The notes beneath the pieces are model-generated. The model made no database searches and was not told where the DNA came from. It worked only from the letters and a program-made list of their open reading frames with translations. 64,000 nucleotides of DNA from Lepus europaeus (Eukaryota > Chordata > Mammalia > Lagomorpha > Leporidae): assembly GCF_033115175.1 (NCBI RefSeq), contig NC_084827.1, forward strand, positions 61,751,201 to 61,815,200, read 5' to 3'. Position 1 is the stretch's first letter. Every line of letters starts with the position of its first letter. The position numbers were made by a program, and so were the translations under genes. Of the stretch, positions 1 to 11,968 are shown piece by piece.

Positions 1-2718
1 AAATTATTTCTATGAAGCCAGCATCACCTTAATTCCTAAGCCGGAAAAAGATGCAGCATTGAAAGAGAATTACAGACCAATATCCCTGATGAACATAGAT
101 GCAAAAATACTCAATAAAATTCTGGCCAATAGAATGCAACAACACATCAGAAAGATCATCCACCCAGACCAGTGGGATTTATCCCTGGTATGCAGGGATG
201 GTTCAACGTTCGCAAAACAATCAACGTAATACACTACATTAACAGACTGCAGAAGAAAAACCATATGATTCTCTCAATAGACGCAGAGAAAGCATTTGAT
301 AAAATACAACACCCTTTCATGATGAAAACTCTAAGCAAACTGGGTATGGAAGGAACATTCCTCAATACAATCAAAGCAATATATGAAAAGCCCACGGCCA
401 ACATCCTATTGAATGGGGAAAAATGAGAAGCATTTCCTCTGAGATCTGGTACCAGACAGGGATGCCCACTCTCACCACTGCTATTCAATATAGTTCTGGA
501 AGTTTTAGCCAGAGCTATTAGGCAAGAAAAAGAAATTAAAGGGATACAAATTGGGAAGGAAGAACTCAAACTATCCCTCTTTGCAGATGATATGATTCTT
601 TATTTAGGGGACCCAAAGAACTCAACTAAGAGACTACTGGAACTCATCGAAGAGTTTGGCAAAGTAGCAGGATATAAAATCAATGCACAAAAATCAACAG
701 CCTTTGTATACACAGGCAATGCCACGGCTGAGGAAGAACTTCTAAGATCAATCCCATTCACAATAGCTACAAAAACAATCAAATACCTTGGAATAAACTT
801 AACCAAGGACGTTAAAGATCTCTACGATGAAAACTACAATACCTTAAAGAAATAAATAGAAGAGGTTACCAAAAAATGGAGAAATCTTCCATGCTCATGG
901 ATTGGAAGAATCAATATCATCAAAATGTCTATTCTCCCAAAAGCAATTTATACATTCAATGCAATACCAATCTAGATACCGAAGACCTTCTTCTCAGATC
1001 TGGAAAAATTTTGCTGAAATTCATATGGAGACACAGAAGACCTCGAATAGCCAAAGCAATCTTGTACAACAAAAACAAAGCCGGAGGCATCACAATACCA
1101 GATTTCAGGGCATACTACAGGGCAGTTGTCATCAAAACAGCATGGTACTGGTACAGAAACAGATGGATAGACCAATGGAACAGAATAGAGACACCAGAAA
1201 TCAATCCAAACATCGACAGCCAACTTATATTTGATCAAAGATCCAATACTAATCCCTGGAGTAAGGACAGCCTATTCAATAAATGGTGCTGGGAAAATTG
1301 GATTTCCACGTGCAGAAGCCTGAAGCAAGACCCATACCTTTCACATTACACAAAAATTCACTCAACATGGATTAAAGACTTAAATCTATGACCTGACACC
1401 ATCAAATTATTAGAGAGCATTGGAGAAACCCTGCAAGATATAGGTACAGGCAAAGACTTCTTGGAAAAGACCCCAGGAACACAGGCAGATGTCGGGGCCA
1501 GTGGCCCTGGCCCGACATGAGGTGCAGCAGGCTGAGGCTGTCCCTTATCTAATCCTGTTTTTAAGACTTTTCGTCCCATATTCCTGCAGGCAGGATGTGA
1601 CTTCTGATGAAGGTTTATGATGTTCTTTGCACTATCTGCAGAGCTTGTACCCTGATCATTGTTACTTTGTAAACTTGCTCTGTTCCTGTGCTATGCATGA
1701 TTACACACAATGAATGTTATCTGTATGGGGCCTGGGGTATATATCCTTGTGTTTCTTGGTGCTGGCTGCTGGAGACTGAAGGGTTTCTTTAGGGAGACTG
1801 CCTCCAGTCCCTCATCGCCGGGCCCCCTACTTTGGCTTGGAACGCGATGAGGCAATAAACGTGGTGATGAATTGACTGAGTGCTGCGTGTCTCCATGTGG
1901 TTTATCGGGTGGCCTCCGACAGCAGTCAAAAACAAAATTAACATTTGGGATTGCATGAAATTGAGAAGTTTCTGTACTTCAAAAGAAACAGGAAAGTGAC
2001 GAGGCAACCGACAGAATGGGAAAAAATATTTGCAATCTATACTACAGATCAAGGGTTGATAACCAGAATCTACAAAGAAATCAAGAAAATCCACAACAAC
2101 AGAACAAACAACCCACTTAAGAGATGGGCCAAGGACCTCAATAGACATTTTTCGAAAGAAGAAATCCAAATGGCCAACAGACACATGAAAAAATGTTCAA
2201 GATCACTAGCAATCAGAGAAATGCAAATCAAAACCACAATGAGGTTTCACCTCACCCAGGTTACAATGGCTCACATTCAGAAATCTACCAACAATAGATG
2301 CTGGAGAGGATGTGGGGAAAAAGGGACACTAACCCACTGTTGGTGGGAATGCAAACTGGTTAAGCCACTATGTAAGTCAGTCTGGAGATTCCTCAGAAAC
2401 CTGAACATAACCCTACCATACAACCCAGCCATCCCACTCCTTGGAATTTACCCAAAGGAAATTAATTTGGCAAATAAGAAAGCCATCTGCGCATTCACAA
2501 TAGCTAAGACCTGGAACCAACCCAAATGCCCATCAACAGTAGACTGGATAAAGAAATTATGGGACATGTACTCCATAGAATACTATACAGCAGTAAGGAC
2601 CAATGAAACCCAGTCATTTGCAACAAGATGGAGGGATCTGGAAAACATCATGCTGAGTGAATTAAGCCAGTCCCAAAGAGACAAATTTCATTTGTTTTCC
2701 CTGATCGGCGACAACTGA
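1..2718 (+). pseudogene. L1 ORF2 fragment (reverse transcriptase and C-terminal part), inactivated
   Basis: Translation gives the L1 reverse transcriptase core, including the FADD catalytic motif at 580-591, a thumb-like region, and the C-terminal segment ending LIGDN at 2715 with stop 2716-2718. Compared with the copy at 23-25 kb it has a 1-base deletion near 171, in-frame stops at 424-426, 853-855, 973-975 and 1388-1390, and the LTR insertion at 1490. The endonuclease domain lies outside the window. It cannot encode a working protein. The stop at 973-975 (TAG) is shared with the other copy; the remaining stops noted here are private to this one. Confidence 0.93.
1490..1921. mobile_element. 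Solo LTR of an endogenous retrovirus inside L1 ORF2
   Basis: The 432-bp insert is absent from the second L1 copy at the matching site (about 24480). It begins TGTCGG and ends CCGACA, the perfect inverted termini of an LTR. It contains a TATA-like TATATAT at 1738-1744 and AATAAA at 1854-1859. GCAGA (1485-1489) and GCAGT (1922-1926) flank it, consistent with a 5-bp target duplication with one change; the uninterrupted copy reads GCAGT there. No internal retroviral coding sequence is present, so this is a recombined solo LTR. TATA and poly(A) order imply plus-strand orientation. I cannot name the ERV family. Confidence 0.85.
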
Positions 2719-4175
2719 GCACCAAAGGGGAAACCTGTTGAAGTGAAATGGACACTATAAGAAACAATGACCTGATCAGCTCTTGTCCTGACTCTTGATG
2801 TACAATGTAATACTTTATCCTTTTTAGTATTTGTTGTTGTTGTTGTTATTGTTGTTGTTCTAGTACTAGTGGTTGAACTCTGTAATTAACACACGATTAT
2901 TCTAGGTGTTCAGATTTTAACTGAAAGGTGATCCCTGTTAAATGTAAGAGTGGAAAAAGATAGGGAGGAGATGTACAATTTGGGACATGCACAATCAGAC
3001 TTTCTAACTCCAAATGATGGAGTTAGAAATGTGCCAGGGGATTCCAATACAATCCCATCAAGGTGGATGTACCAATGCCATCTCACTAGTCCAAGTGATC
3101 AATTGCAGTTCACATTCAATGGCTCCGATAAGTCTAAGAATCAAAGGCATCACACAAACAACACAAGTGTCTGCTAATACTAACTGATAGAATCAAAAAG
3201 GGAGAGAAAGATCCAACATGGGAAGTGGGATACACAGCAGACTCATAGAATGGCAGATGTCCTAAACAACACTCTGGTCTCAGAATCAGCCCTTAAGGCA
3301 TTCGGATCTGGCTGAAGAGCCCATGCGAGTATTGTAGGCATGGAAAGCCAAGATACCATGGAAAAGAATAAAGGAAGACTTAAATGAAAGATCTCTGTGA
3401 TTGAGATCCCAGTGGACAGAATGGGTCCATCAAAGAAGGAGGTACCTTTCTCTGAAGGGAGGAGAGAACTTCCACTTTGACTATGACCCTATCAGAGTAA
3501 GATCAAAGTCAGCGAACTCTAAAGGCTTCCATAGCCCTGGCAACTCATGACTAGAGCCTAGGGAGATTACTGACGCCATGAACAGGAGTGTCAAATTGTT
3601 AATTCAGCAACAGAAGTCACTGTGTACTTACATCCCATGTGAGATCTGTCCTTAATGTGTTGTCTAATGTGCAGTGATGCTATAACTAGTACTGAAACAG
3701 TATTTTTACACTTTGTGTTTCTGTGTGGGTACAAACTGATGAGATCTTTACTAATTATATACAGAATCGATCTTCTGTATATAAAGATAATTGTAAATGA
3801 AAAAAAAACCCTGTTGTTAAATTGGAAATGGCATAGAAAATTAATTAATTTAAAAAAATATTGTGTAGGATCTCTGTCTTTAATGTGCTGTACACTGTTA
3901 TTTAATGCTATGACTAGTACCCCAACAATATTTTTTTTCACTTTGTGTTGCTATTTGGGGGCAAACTGTTGAAATCGTTACCTAATATATACTAACTGAT
4001 CTTCTGTATATAAAGAGAATTGAAAATGAATCATGATGTGATTGGAAGGGGAGAGGGAGCGGGAAAGGGGAGGGTTGTGGGTGGGAGGGAAGTTTTGGGA
4101 GGGGGAAGCCATTGTAACCCATAAGCTGTACTTTGGAAATTTATATTCATTAAATAAAAGTTTAATTAAAAAAAA
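2719..4175 (+). other. L1 3' UTR with G-rich polypurine tract
   Basis: About 1.45 kb follow the ORF2 stop without a coding frame. Near 4045-4108 there are repeated runs of three to five Gs on the sense strand, a known property of mammalian L1 3' UTRs with quadruplex-forming potential. A GTT triplet run occurs at about 2831-2860. Confidence 0.85.
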
Positions 4176-4184
4176 GAAAATTTG

Positions 4185-5013
4185 CATAATAAAATCAAAA
4201 GATCAAAACAATAATAAATAAATATTATTTATTGGTCTGAAGAAAAAGCAATGCAGTAGAGTTCTGTGTCAATATGAATGGCAATGGAAAGGTCAGTACT
4301 GGCTAGTTTGTAAAATTATAAGGCAGTTTCTCTTTTTGGAGAAACATAAACTCTAAATATTTGCAAATGTAGTACAGGAGATTAATCCAATAATAATGCA
4401 TAATTTTTATATTCTGATTAGATTTGAAAAGATGCAGTATTTTGTAAGTTTTTAATATATTTTGTCACAATAACATCAATTCAAAATGCTTATGATACTT
4501 CTTCAACATTATAGAAGTATTTGATAAAAATTGGACATTCAAGTGTGACTTAAATAGGCAATCAATTAAGTCATTTATTGTTGACACTATTCTATATAGA
4601 TATAAATTGAGACATAGTTAGATATAGATATGGATTGTAGATTTAGAAATGCTGCAATGATATTCTCTATCACTACTCATTTAACACTGCTTTGTAAGTA
4701 AGACCCAATTAGAGATAACTGGGATAATAGGTAAAACTATCATTGCTTATCAAATAGCATGTGACGAGAAAACTAAATTGCATTAACTGAACACACTTCT
4801 TTTTACAAAAGTGCAGTCTCTTGGAGGTTGCAACTTATATTGTCATCCTCTACCAAAAATTAAATGAGTTTGAAAACTGCATTTACAGTAGCACTAAGAA
4901 AAGATTAGGAATAAAAATATACTTTGAACAAGAAATGCACAAAATTCATAGAACTACATTTTAAAACTGTCTTGTGAAATATAAAATTTGAATAATTTAA
5001 AAGGCAGCATACT
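4185..5013. other. AT-rich sequence, nothing recognised
   Basis: About 830 bp with no convincing gene, splice pattern or recognisable repeat. It is AT-rich and has no long open frame. Confidence 0.6.
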
Positions 5014-5345
5014 AGGACCAGCGTTGTGGTGTAACAAATAAGGCCACCATCTGTGACGCTGGCAGCCCATGGGGTACTGGTTCAAATGCCAGCTGCTCCA
5101 CTTCCAATTCAGCTATGTGCCCATTTGCCTGAGAAAGCAGCAGAGGATAGCCCAAGTCCTTGGGCCCCTGCACACAGATGGGAAACCTGGAAGAGGTACC
5201 TGGCTCCTGGTTTCAGCTTGGCCCAGCCCTGGCCATTGCAGCCATTGGGGGAGTCAAGCAGCAGATCCAAGATCTGTCTTATTTTCTGTCTCTCCATCTC
5301 TCTCTGTAACTCTTTCAAATAATAAAATATTTTTTTCAAAAAAAG
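5014..5345 (+). mobile_element. Lagomorph C-SINE
   Basis: The head GGACCAGCGTTGTGGTGTAAC corresponds to the tRNA-derived promoter, followed by the standard body (CTTGGGCCCCTGCAC, GGCTCCTGG) and a TCTCTCTGTAACTCTTTCAAATAA tail with A-rich end. It is moderately diverged. Confidence 0.85.
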
Positions 5346-5498
5346 GGCAATGTGTTGTTCCTGTTAAGAAAGGCCCAAAAAGCTAAAATTCTAAATTTCC
5401 CTCAATTACCATTTGAAATGTAATCTTATATCAATTAACTTGAAACATAATCTTTAAAATTGTTGTTTAAAATGTTATGATTTACAATGCTCATAGAC

Positions 5499-6185
5499 TT
5501 TATTTTTTATTTATTGTTTTAGATTTATTTTTAAGGAATACAAATTTCACAAGTACAACTTTAGGAATACAGTTATTCTTCCCACCATACCTGCTCTCCC
5601 AAACACACTCCCACCCCTCCTCCTCCTTCCTCTCCCATTCCCAGTCTCATTTTCCATTGAGATTCATTTTTAATTAACTCTGTACACAGAAGACCAACCC
5701 TATTCTAAGTACAGATTTCAAAAAATTGTACACACACACACACACACACACAATCTGTTTGAGAACTAGTTTTATAGTTAACTCTCATAATACAACTCAT
5801 TGAGGACAGAGGTCCTGCATGGGGAGTTAGTACACAGTAACTCCTGTTGTCAATTTAATAACACTCTTTAGTATGACATCTGTGACCACCTGAGGCTCTT
5901 GACATGAGCTGTCTAGGCCATGGAAGCCTTCTGAATTCACAAACTCTGTCAGTATCTGCCCAAGGCCATAAGTAAAGTGGAAGTTCTCTCCTCCCTTTGA
6001 AGAAAAGTACATCCTTCTTTGAGGGACACTTATTTTCACTTGGATCTCACTCACAGAGATCCTTCTTCTAGAACTTTTTTTTTTTTTTTGCCACAGTGAC
6101 TTGGCTTTCCACACCTGAAATTCTCTCATAGGCTTTTCAGTTAGACCAGGAAGCCTTAAGGGCTGATTCTGATGCCAGAGTGTTA
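5499..6185 (-). mobile_element. Old L1 3' UTR fragment, antisense
   Basis: On the minus strand this aligns with the L1 3' UTR: it begins near the CAGAATCAGCCCTTAAGG motif (6150-6175) and runs to a purine-rich tract (C-rich at 5585-5640 on this strand) and the TTTATT end near 5500. It is clearly more diverged than the other L1 tails here and carries a CA repeat at 5730-5752. Confidence 0.75.
5730..5752. repeat. (CA)n microsatellite
   Basis: A run of about 11 CA dinucleotides inside the old L1 fragment. Confidence 0.95.
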
Positions 6186-6190
6186 CTTAA

Positions 6191-7379
6191 AGCAATTATT
6201 ATTCTATGAGTCTGCAGTGTGTGCACTGCTTCCCATGTTGGAACATTCTCTGCTTTGTAATTCTATCTACTATAATTATCCCACACTTGATCCTATTTAT
6301 ATGATCACTTTAACACTTAATCCGATCTATATGTTCACTTTAACACTTAATATGATCACTTTAACAATTAAGATGGCACTTTTACCACCAAACTTAATGA
6401 GATTTATAGCCCCTTGACAAGGTTTTAAACTGTACCCTTAGAAGTAAATCTGTAGGAATGTATGCAGAACTATACAGCTTTACAACTAGACTTTAAAAAA
6501 ATTTTAAAAAATCAAAGAAAGAAATGGAAGATGAAGAGAGGGAGAAACAGGAGGAGAAGGAGAAGGAAGAGAGGAAAGATGAGCAAATTCTTAAAAATAG
6601 ATACTGGTACAAGATTAGACAGAATAATCATAGAGGAGGGGAAAATAGGGATTTAAAGTAGGTCAACATGGATGCAGATTTTAGCATAAGACACAAATCA
6701 CTTCCTTTAAGCAGCAGAATTGATGGTTGTTCAATGGTGTTAGAAAACTTCATGCAACATCATGAAAAAATGTAGTTACTCTATCATACTTTATCCTAAC
6801 ATTAACTCCAGACAGCTCCAGGATTTAAATATGAAAATAACTACAGAAGTTCAAGAGGAACATACAATTTCAGATTCAGAAATATTTTATTAAGTTTAAT
6901 GCTGAATGTGAGAAACCACCAAAAAAAGTGTAAATGAGAATAAAGTAGTCTCCTTGAAAACATTCCTTAACAGAGTCAAAAGCAAACATCAAAGTAAAAT
7001 AAGCAATAACAAACAAATGAAAACCAAACAGACAAAGGGAGCATTTCATTAAGAATTCTTAGTTCATACCAAAATTGTCAGGACTTAACTGGTAATTTGT
7101 TAATGACAGTAAAGTGGTAATTCAGAGAAAAAGCATGTATATTAATAATAAAAATAAAAGAAGCTAATCTTGTTCTTTCTTCCCACATAAAAGTGGTTTA
7201 GGATCCTTTGAAACCTCATGGATACTGAATAAATTATAAAATGTACATTTTGAAATCTATTTCTAAGTTTCTAAGAAATTAGGGAAAAGTCCCAAAGAAA
7301 CTATTTATAAGAATGGGAATAATAAGTGGAAGAAATAAACAAATATTATATAGGGAAAATGTGTAATCAGTAAATTATA
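6191..7379. other. Mostly unassigned; purine-rich stretch and possible ancient L1 remnant
   Basis: 6515-6585 is a strongly purine-biased stretch (GAAGAGAGG-type). Around 6790-6880 the wording resembles a decayed L1 ORF2 segment in plus orientation (ATTTAAATATGAAAATAAC...), but it is too degraded to call firmly. No gene was recognised. Confidence 0.4.
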
Positions 7380-7395
7380 ATTAATTAGTAATCTT
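7380..7395. repeat. TSD of the composite element, left copy
   Basis: ATTAATTAGTAATCTT is repeated exactly at 11953-11968. The 16-bp duplication brackets the antisense element at 7396-11952 and shows insertion by L1-type target-primed reverse transcription. Confidence 0.95.
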
Positions 7396-8352
7396 TTTTT
7401 TTAACTTTTATTTAATGAATATAAATTTCCAGTGTACAGCTTATGGATTACAATGGCTTCCCCCCCCCAATAACTTCCCTCCCACCCGCAACCCTCCCCC
7501 CTCCCGCTCCCTCTCCCCTTCCATTTGCATCAAGATTCATTTTCAATTCTCTTTATATACAGAAGATCAATTTAGTATAAAGATTTCAACAGTTTGCACC
7601 CACATAGAAACACAAAGTGAAACATACTGTTTGAGTACTAGTTATAGCATTAAATCACAATGTACAGCACATTAAGGACAGAGATCCCACATGAGGAGCA
7701 AGTGCACAGTGGCTCCTGTTGTTGACCCAACAAATTGACACTCTAGTTTATGGCGCCAGTAACCATCCTAGGCTGTCGTCATGAGTTGCCAAGGCTATGG
7801 AAGCCTTCCAAGTTCACCGACTCTGATCATATTTAGACAAGGTCATAAAAGACAGAGTGAGGATAGTAACCAATGATCCTAAGAGTGGCATTTACCAGGT
7901 TTGAACAATTATACAGCATTAAGTGGGGAAGAGGACCATCAGTACACACATGTTGGGAGTAGAGCCATTGGTGGTAGAGTAGAGGTTATGATTACAAAGG
8001 AATGAGGCCCAAGTGCACTAGACAGGGCCTAGAACAAAGGAAAGAGTCATTATTAGAGGAGCTAAGAAAGGTGCTGTCTAAGCTACAATTAAGTTTTCTG
8101 ATTGAGAGGCAAATAGAACCTGATAGAAGGGGCTTGATAATAATCTGGTGGGCTTTAGGCCTTGTAAATTCAGAGGCCCAGACCTATCTATCTCTTCACA
8201 TGGGGTATATCCTAAGGGAGGTGTGAACCTCCTAGGGGAAGGCACTCTGTTGACTTTCATTACTTGGCTGGCCTGGGAGGAGAGCTGGCCAGGTAAAGGC
8301 AGGTGGCATCTCTAACAAGAAATTTACAGTTCTGCCTGCAATGTTGCTGACC

Positions 8353-8610
8353 CTACTTGACCATCCCCTCAGCTGCAGTGGTCACTTTGGAAGTTGGGCT
8401 GAGTGAAGGGCTTTTCAGCTTAGAGCCAATAAGATCTGTGGCTCTGACCTGGGCATCCTTCGACTCCAGGGCAGGTCCATTTCCAGTGATCCAACTCTTG
8501 GCAGAGCTGCCAGGGCTCTTCACAAGCTGACTTCTGCTGAAGCCCAGGCTTACCTCATGGAAAGCCACTGCAGTGGACTGGCCTGTTGGGTCTCCTTGAG
8601 GGCAGATCAC
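8353..8610 (-). CDS. 85-codon ORF in the acquired part of the composite element
   Basis: An ATG-initiated frame (MICPQGDPTG...) ending AAEGMVK lies in the non-L1 part of the element. The other full-length copy carries the same frame at 62324-62581, with only two or three residue differences near residues 18-19. The product is Ser/Lys/Thr-rich with no motif I recognise. The conservation may only reflect the youth of the two copies, and nothing shows it is translated. Confidence 0.3.
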   Translation of the reverse strand: MICPQGDPTGQSTAVAFHEVSLGFSRSQLVKSPGSSAKSWITGNGPALESKDAQVRATDLIGSKLKSPSLSPTSKVTTAAEGMVK

Positions 8611-9993
8611 TGTGCAGATCAGCCATTAGTAGGCCTGCCACCCATTGCTTCTGATGCCAAGCTTTCTTTTCCTCCTGGTTTGTGTTAAAGCAGACCAGAG
8701 GATGCAAGTCAAGAGAGTGCCCGTTTCCCATCTCTAATCTTCGGTGGCCTGAACTACAAGTCTATAGTCACAGGCATGTTCTGTAGTAGTTTTTCTAAGG
8801 TAGACAATGCCCATGAGGAAAATTATATTCTCACTTTAAAACTTTCTTTCCCTTTGGTCTGAAAGGGAGGTTTTTTCTCCTTACTGTATACTTCGCTGAT
8901 GGCGAAGTGAATCTAGCTATGAGATTATTATTTGAGTTCTTATTTTGGCTATGCTATTGCAGAAAAATGTTAGCCATCTCTTTTCTAAGGTCTAAAGATT
9001 AAATTGTGCATCCTACAGATTCCTTCATAATAGAATTAGTTTCCTACCTTGAAGAGAATAGAGAAATGAAAGAACAAGTTGGGCTTAGAATAGAGAAATG
9101 AGGGAGCAAGTCCTAGATCACTTGCTGACAATAGCAATATCACATGAATACTTAGCAAACCGTTTCAACCATTAGATAACAACTTAAGAAAACATTTACC
9201 AGAAGGTCCAATGCCTTCTATAAATTTTAAGAATCATGTATTTGAAAACACCTCTTAAATATCTAACATGGTGTAGTTTGTTTAGCCAGTAAACTTAAGC
9301 ACAACCATCTAAAATGTTTTTAGTTTCTTTCTACCAACAAGTCTAAAACATATGATACACAGATTCAGGTCACACAAATTAAAATGTATCTTTGATTGAT
9401 TTTAGCAGCTTAAATTTATGGACAATCTTATCTATAAGCCATTTAAAATAAAACTCTTAATAAAATTTCCCCATGTGGACATACAATATGTACACACATA
9501 TAATATAGCATAATAGACCAATACATCAATTTTAAGAATAGCTTTTAAAATCTTTAACTCTTTTTGTAGATTGCCAATTGATTTGAATTGCTTTTTCTTT
9601 TTAGTAACCTCAGTTAACCATACTTTCTCTCAGTTGGTACTGTTAATACATTATTGGCTTCATCTGTTTACAGAGCCATCCCAAAGTACTGAATACAATA
9701 AAAGTGGCTGGAAAAAGTCCATAGGAACCTATAGGAGGACAGCTAAACACAGAACCAACAACGCTTTAGTTTTATGAGCAGCAGATATTCAAATTTTTGA
9801 AAAAAGCACATATTTAAATAGCCCATAGCTCTTAATAAAAATTCAGCTGTTTTTGAACAATTAGAATTTAACAGACATCAAGAGAACATAATAGATTACT
9901 TTAACACATTGCTTTAACAGAGCATCAGAGTTTAATTCTATGTCAAAGAGAAATTGAGCTTCCTGTGATCTTTTGCTGTGAGGTTTCCTTCCT

Positions 9994-11031
9994 TTACCTT
10001 CTTTCATATTGGTGACCATGTTTCTGTGTTTCTGTGTGTAACACATCTTTAAGCATCTTTTGCAGGGCAGGATGAGTGGCAACAAATTCTTTCAGTTTCT
10101 GTTTGCTATGAAAAGTCTTAATTTCACCTTCATTCACAAATGAGAGCTTTGCAGGATATAATATTCTGGGCTGGCAGTTTTTCTCTCTTAGTACCTGGGC
10201 TATGTCTCGCCATTCCCTTCTAGCTTGTAGGGTTTCTGATGAGAAGTCTGCTGTGAGTCTAATTGGAGATCCTCTAAGAGTGATCCGACGTTTCTCTCTT
10301 GCACCTTTTAGGATCTTTTCTTTATGTTTCACTGTGGTGAGTTTGATTACAACATGTCGTGGTGAGGATCTCTTTTGGTCATGTTTATTAGGGGTTCTAT
10401 AAGCTTCCTGTACTAAGATGCCTCTGTCCTTCTCCAAACCTGGGAAATTTTCTGCTAGTATCTCACTGAAAATGCCTTCTAATCCTTTCTCCCTCTCCAT
10501 GCCTTCAGGAACTCCTAGAACACGAATGTTGGGTTTTTTAATAGTATCCTGTAAATTCCTGACAATATTTTTTAGATTTCTAATTTCTTCTTCTTTTCTT
10601 TGGTTTGCCTGTTTCCTTTCCTGTTCTCTGTCTTCTAAGTCTGATATTCTCTCTTCTGCTTCGCCCATTCTGTTTTTAAGGCTCTCTAATGTGTTTGTCA
10701 TTTGATCTATTGAACTCTTCATTTCATTATGATTTCTAGTCACTATCAGAGTTTCTTGTTCCACTAGTTGTTTCATTTCATTTTGATTCCTCCTTAATAT
10801 TTCACTTTCACGAGAGAGATTTTCTATCTTGTCCATGAAGGATTTCTGTAGTTCAAGAATTTGTTTTTGAGAACTTCTTAATGTTCTTATCAATTTTTTG
10901 AGATCCGCTTCTTGCATTTCTTCGATCTCATCATCTTCATAATCTTGAATTGGGGTGTCTTTTTCATTTGGGGGCGTCATAGTTTCTTCCTTGTTCTTGT
11001 TAGCTTGGTTTTTGCGTTTGTTGTATGGCAT
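9994..11031 (-). CDS. L1 ORF1p-like protein of the composite element, 345 aa, intact
   Basis: The frame runs from an ATG at 11031 (MPYNKRKNQ) to a stop at 9994 and ends HGHQYERR. It is open for eight codons further upstream, but those start with GTG, so the ATG is preferred. Residues about 45-145 form a Leu-heptad coiled coil rich in E/K/R, which trimerises ORF1p. Residues about 155-250 match the RRM (IRVLGVPEGMEREKGLEG), and the C-terminal domain follows (RLTADFSSETLQARREW, NEGEIKTFHSKQKLKEF). ORF1p is a nucleic-acid-binding chaperone that packages L1 RNA. The length fits the family (human ORF1p is 338 aa). Retention without ORF2 is what HAL1-type elements do. Confidence 0.9.
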   Translation of the reverse strand: MPYNKRKNQANKNKEETMTPPNEKDTPIQDYEDDEIEEMQEADLKKLIRTLRSSQKQILELQKSFMDKIENLSRESEILRRNQNEMKQLVEQETLIVTRNHNEMKSSIDQMTNTLESLKNRMGEAEERISDLEDREQERKQANQRKEEEIRNLKNIVRNLQDTIKKPNIRVLGVPEGMEREKGLEGIFSEILAENFPGLEKDRGILVQEAYRTPNKHDQKRSSPRHVVIKLTTVKHKEKILKGAREKRRITLRGSPIRLTADFSSETLQARREWRDIAQVLREKNCQPRILYPAKLSFVNEGEIKTFHSKQKLKEFVATHPALQKMLKDVLHTETQKHGHQYERR

Positions 11032-11952
11032 GTTGGAGATATTTGGTTTCTTCACTGTGGTGTTTTTTCTTGTTACACTATGGCTCTATATTAAGTGGAC
11101 TGTCTGCTTTCAATGGAGCCTTAGAGGCTTGAGATGGGTGTGGACTGAGAGCTGTGTTTGGTTCCTCAGGGTTGAGGGTGTGTCAAGGATGACACTCCCA
11201 GGTTAGGTGTGGTAAATCTCTCTTTCTTTTTTTGATTTAAAAGGGAAGTAATTCCGCACAGCTGAACGTAATTGGAGGTAGTTAGCAGGCAAATGATATA
11301 CCCACAGGAGCCAGAGATCGGAAGCTCTTTCCCAAGGTCCACACAGGGAATCTCTGCTGCCCTCAGTGTGGGCTCCAATTCTCCTGCAGTCTCCCACTGG
11401 GTTGCCAAGTTAGATGCTAATCTCCTGTTATTTCACCCCTCCCCACAGAGTCAGGTTTTTCTGCTAGGCTCAGGGCTGGTGCAGACCTGAGGTCGCCCTG
11501 CTTATGACGTATGTCCAAAATGGCGCCTGCTCTGTCTTGCTCGCCTGTGAGAGGTGAGCGGAGAGAGAGAAACTTGTGTCCGTATCAGTCACTTTTTTTA
11601 TTTTTTTTTCTCTCTCTTCTAGTTAGCCTGGTGAACTTTTCCCCACGGAGTTTCAAGCCTCGTTCCCTCTAGCCTCCTCTTTCCGCTTGTCTGCTGGTAT
11701 CTCGGGCTATGGAGGTTCGGCTCACCTCGCGTTCCAGCGCTGGTGTGTTGAGTCTGCCGCTGGTGTCCCGAACTTGGGCTCCCACGCTCTCCACGCAGGT
11801 CCACTGTGAATCACTAGTTCCGGAAGAGTTTCCTCTGCTGTTACATCCCCTACTCTTCCTTGACACTACAGTATCTCCACTTATATTAAACTTTCTCTCC
11901 CCCCGGACTAAGTGTGCTTCCTGCCTATTCCGCCATCTTGCCGCCTCTCCTC
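11032..11952 (-). promoter_or_regulatory. L1-type 5' UTR / internal promoter of the composite element
   Basis: These 921 bp precede ORF1 on the minus strand and begin with a CAAGATGGCGG box, the YY1-site position in mammalian L1 promoters. The sequence is shared with 58434-59354 but differs from the 730-bp 5' UTR of the L1 at 19641, so the composite family uses a different promoter type. Confidence 0.75.
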
Positions 11953-11968
11953 ATTAATTAGTAATCTT
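11953..11968. repeat. TSD of the composite element, right copy
   Basis: Exact copy of the 16 bases at 7380-7395. Confidence 0.95.

Larger units (their letters stand above)
1..4175 (+). mobile_element. L1 LINE, 3' part (ORF2 remainder and 3' UTR), truncated by window edge
   Basis: The sequence runs collinear with 22992-26738 of the full-length L1 in this window. It enters inside the reverse transcriptase region and ends with the L1 3' UTR, a G-rich polypurine tract (about 4045-4108), an AATAAA signal and a short A-rich tail. A 432-bp solo LTR (1490-1921) splits it. The left end lies outside the window, so neither a TSD nor a 5' end can be judged. The same body occurs 23 kb downstream in the same orientation, but the right flanks differ, so these are separate insertions and not a tandem duplication. 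Confidence 0.95.
7396..11952 (-). mobile_element. Composite ORF1-only L1 (half-L1 / HAL1-like), antisense, full length with TSD
   Basis: On the minus strand this 4557-bp element has an L1-type 5' end with the CAAGATGGCGG motif (11930-11940 complement), a 921-bp 5' UTR, an intact ORF1 (11031-9994), about 2.1 kb of sequence unrelated to L1 ORF2, then an L1 3' end with G-rich tract and poly(A) (poly-T at 7396). No endonuclease or reverse transcriptase sequence is present. It matches the element at 58434-63543 almost throughout but lacks about 555 bp of it (the 60594-61150 equivalent). The 16-bp TSD is perfect. The organisation matches the known HAL1 class, which keeps ORF1, loses ORF2 and moves in trans; whether this family is already catalogued I cannot tell. 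Confidence 0.9.

Noticed and set aside
1-4175. Segmental duplication linking 1-4175 and 22992-26738
   Set aside because: The right flanks are unrelated and the second copy has its own TSD, so these are independent L1 insertions.
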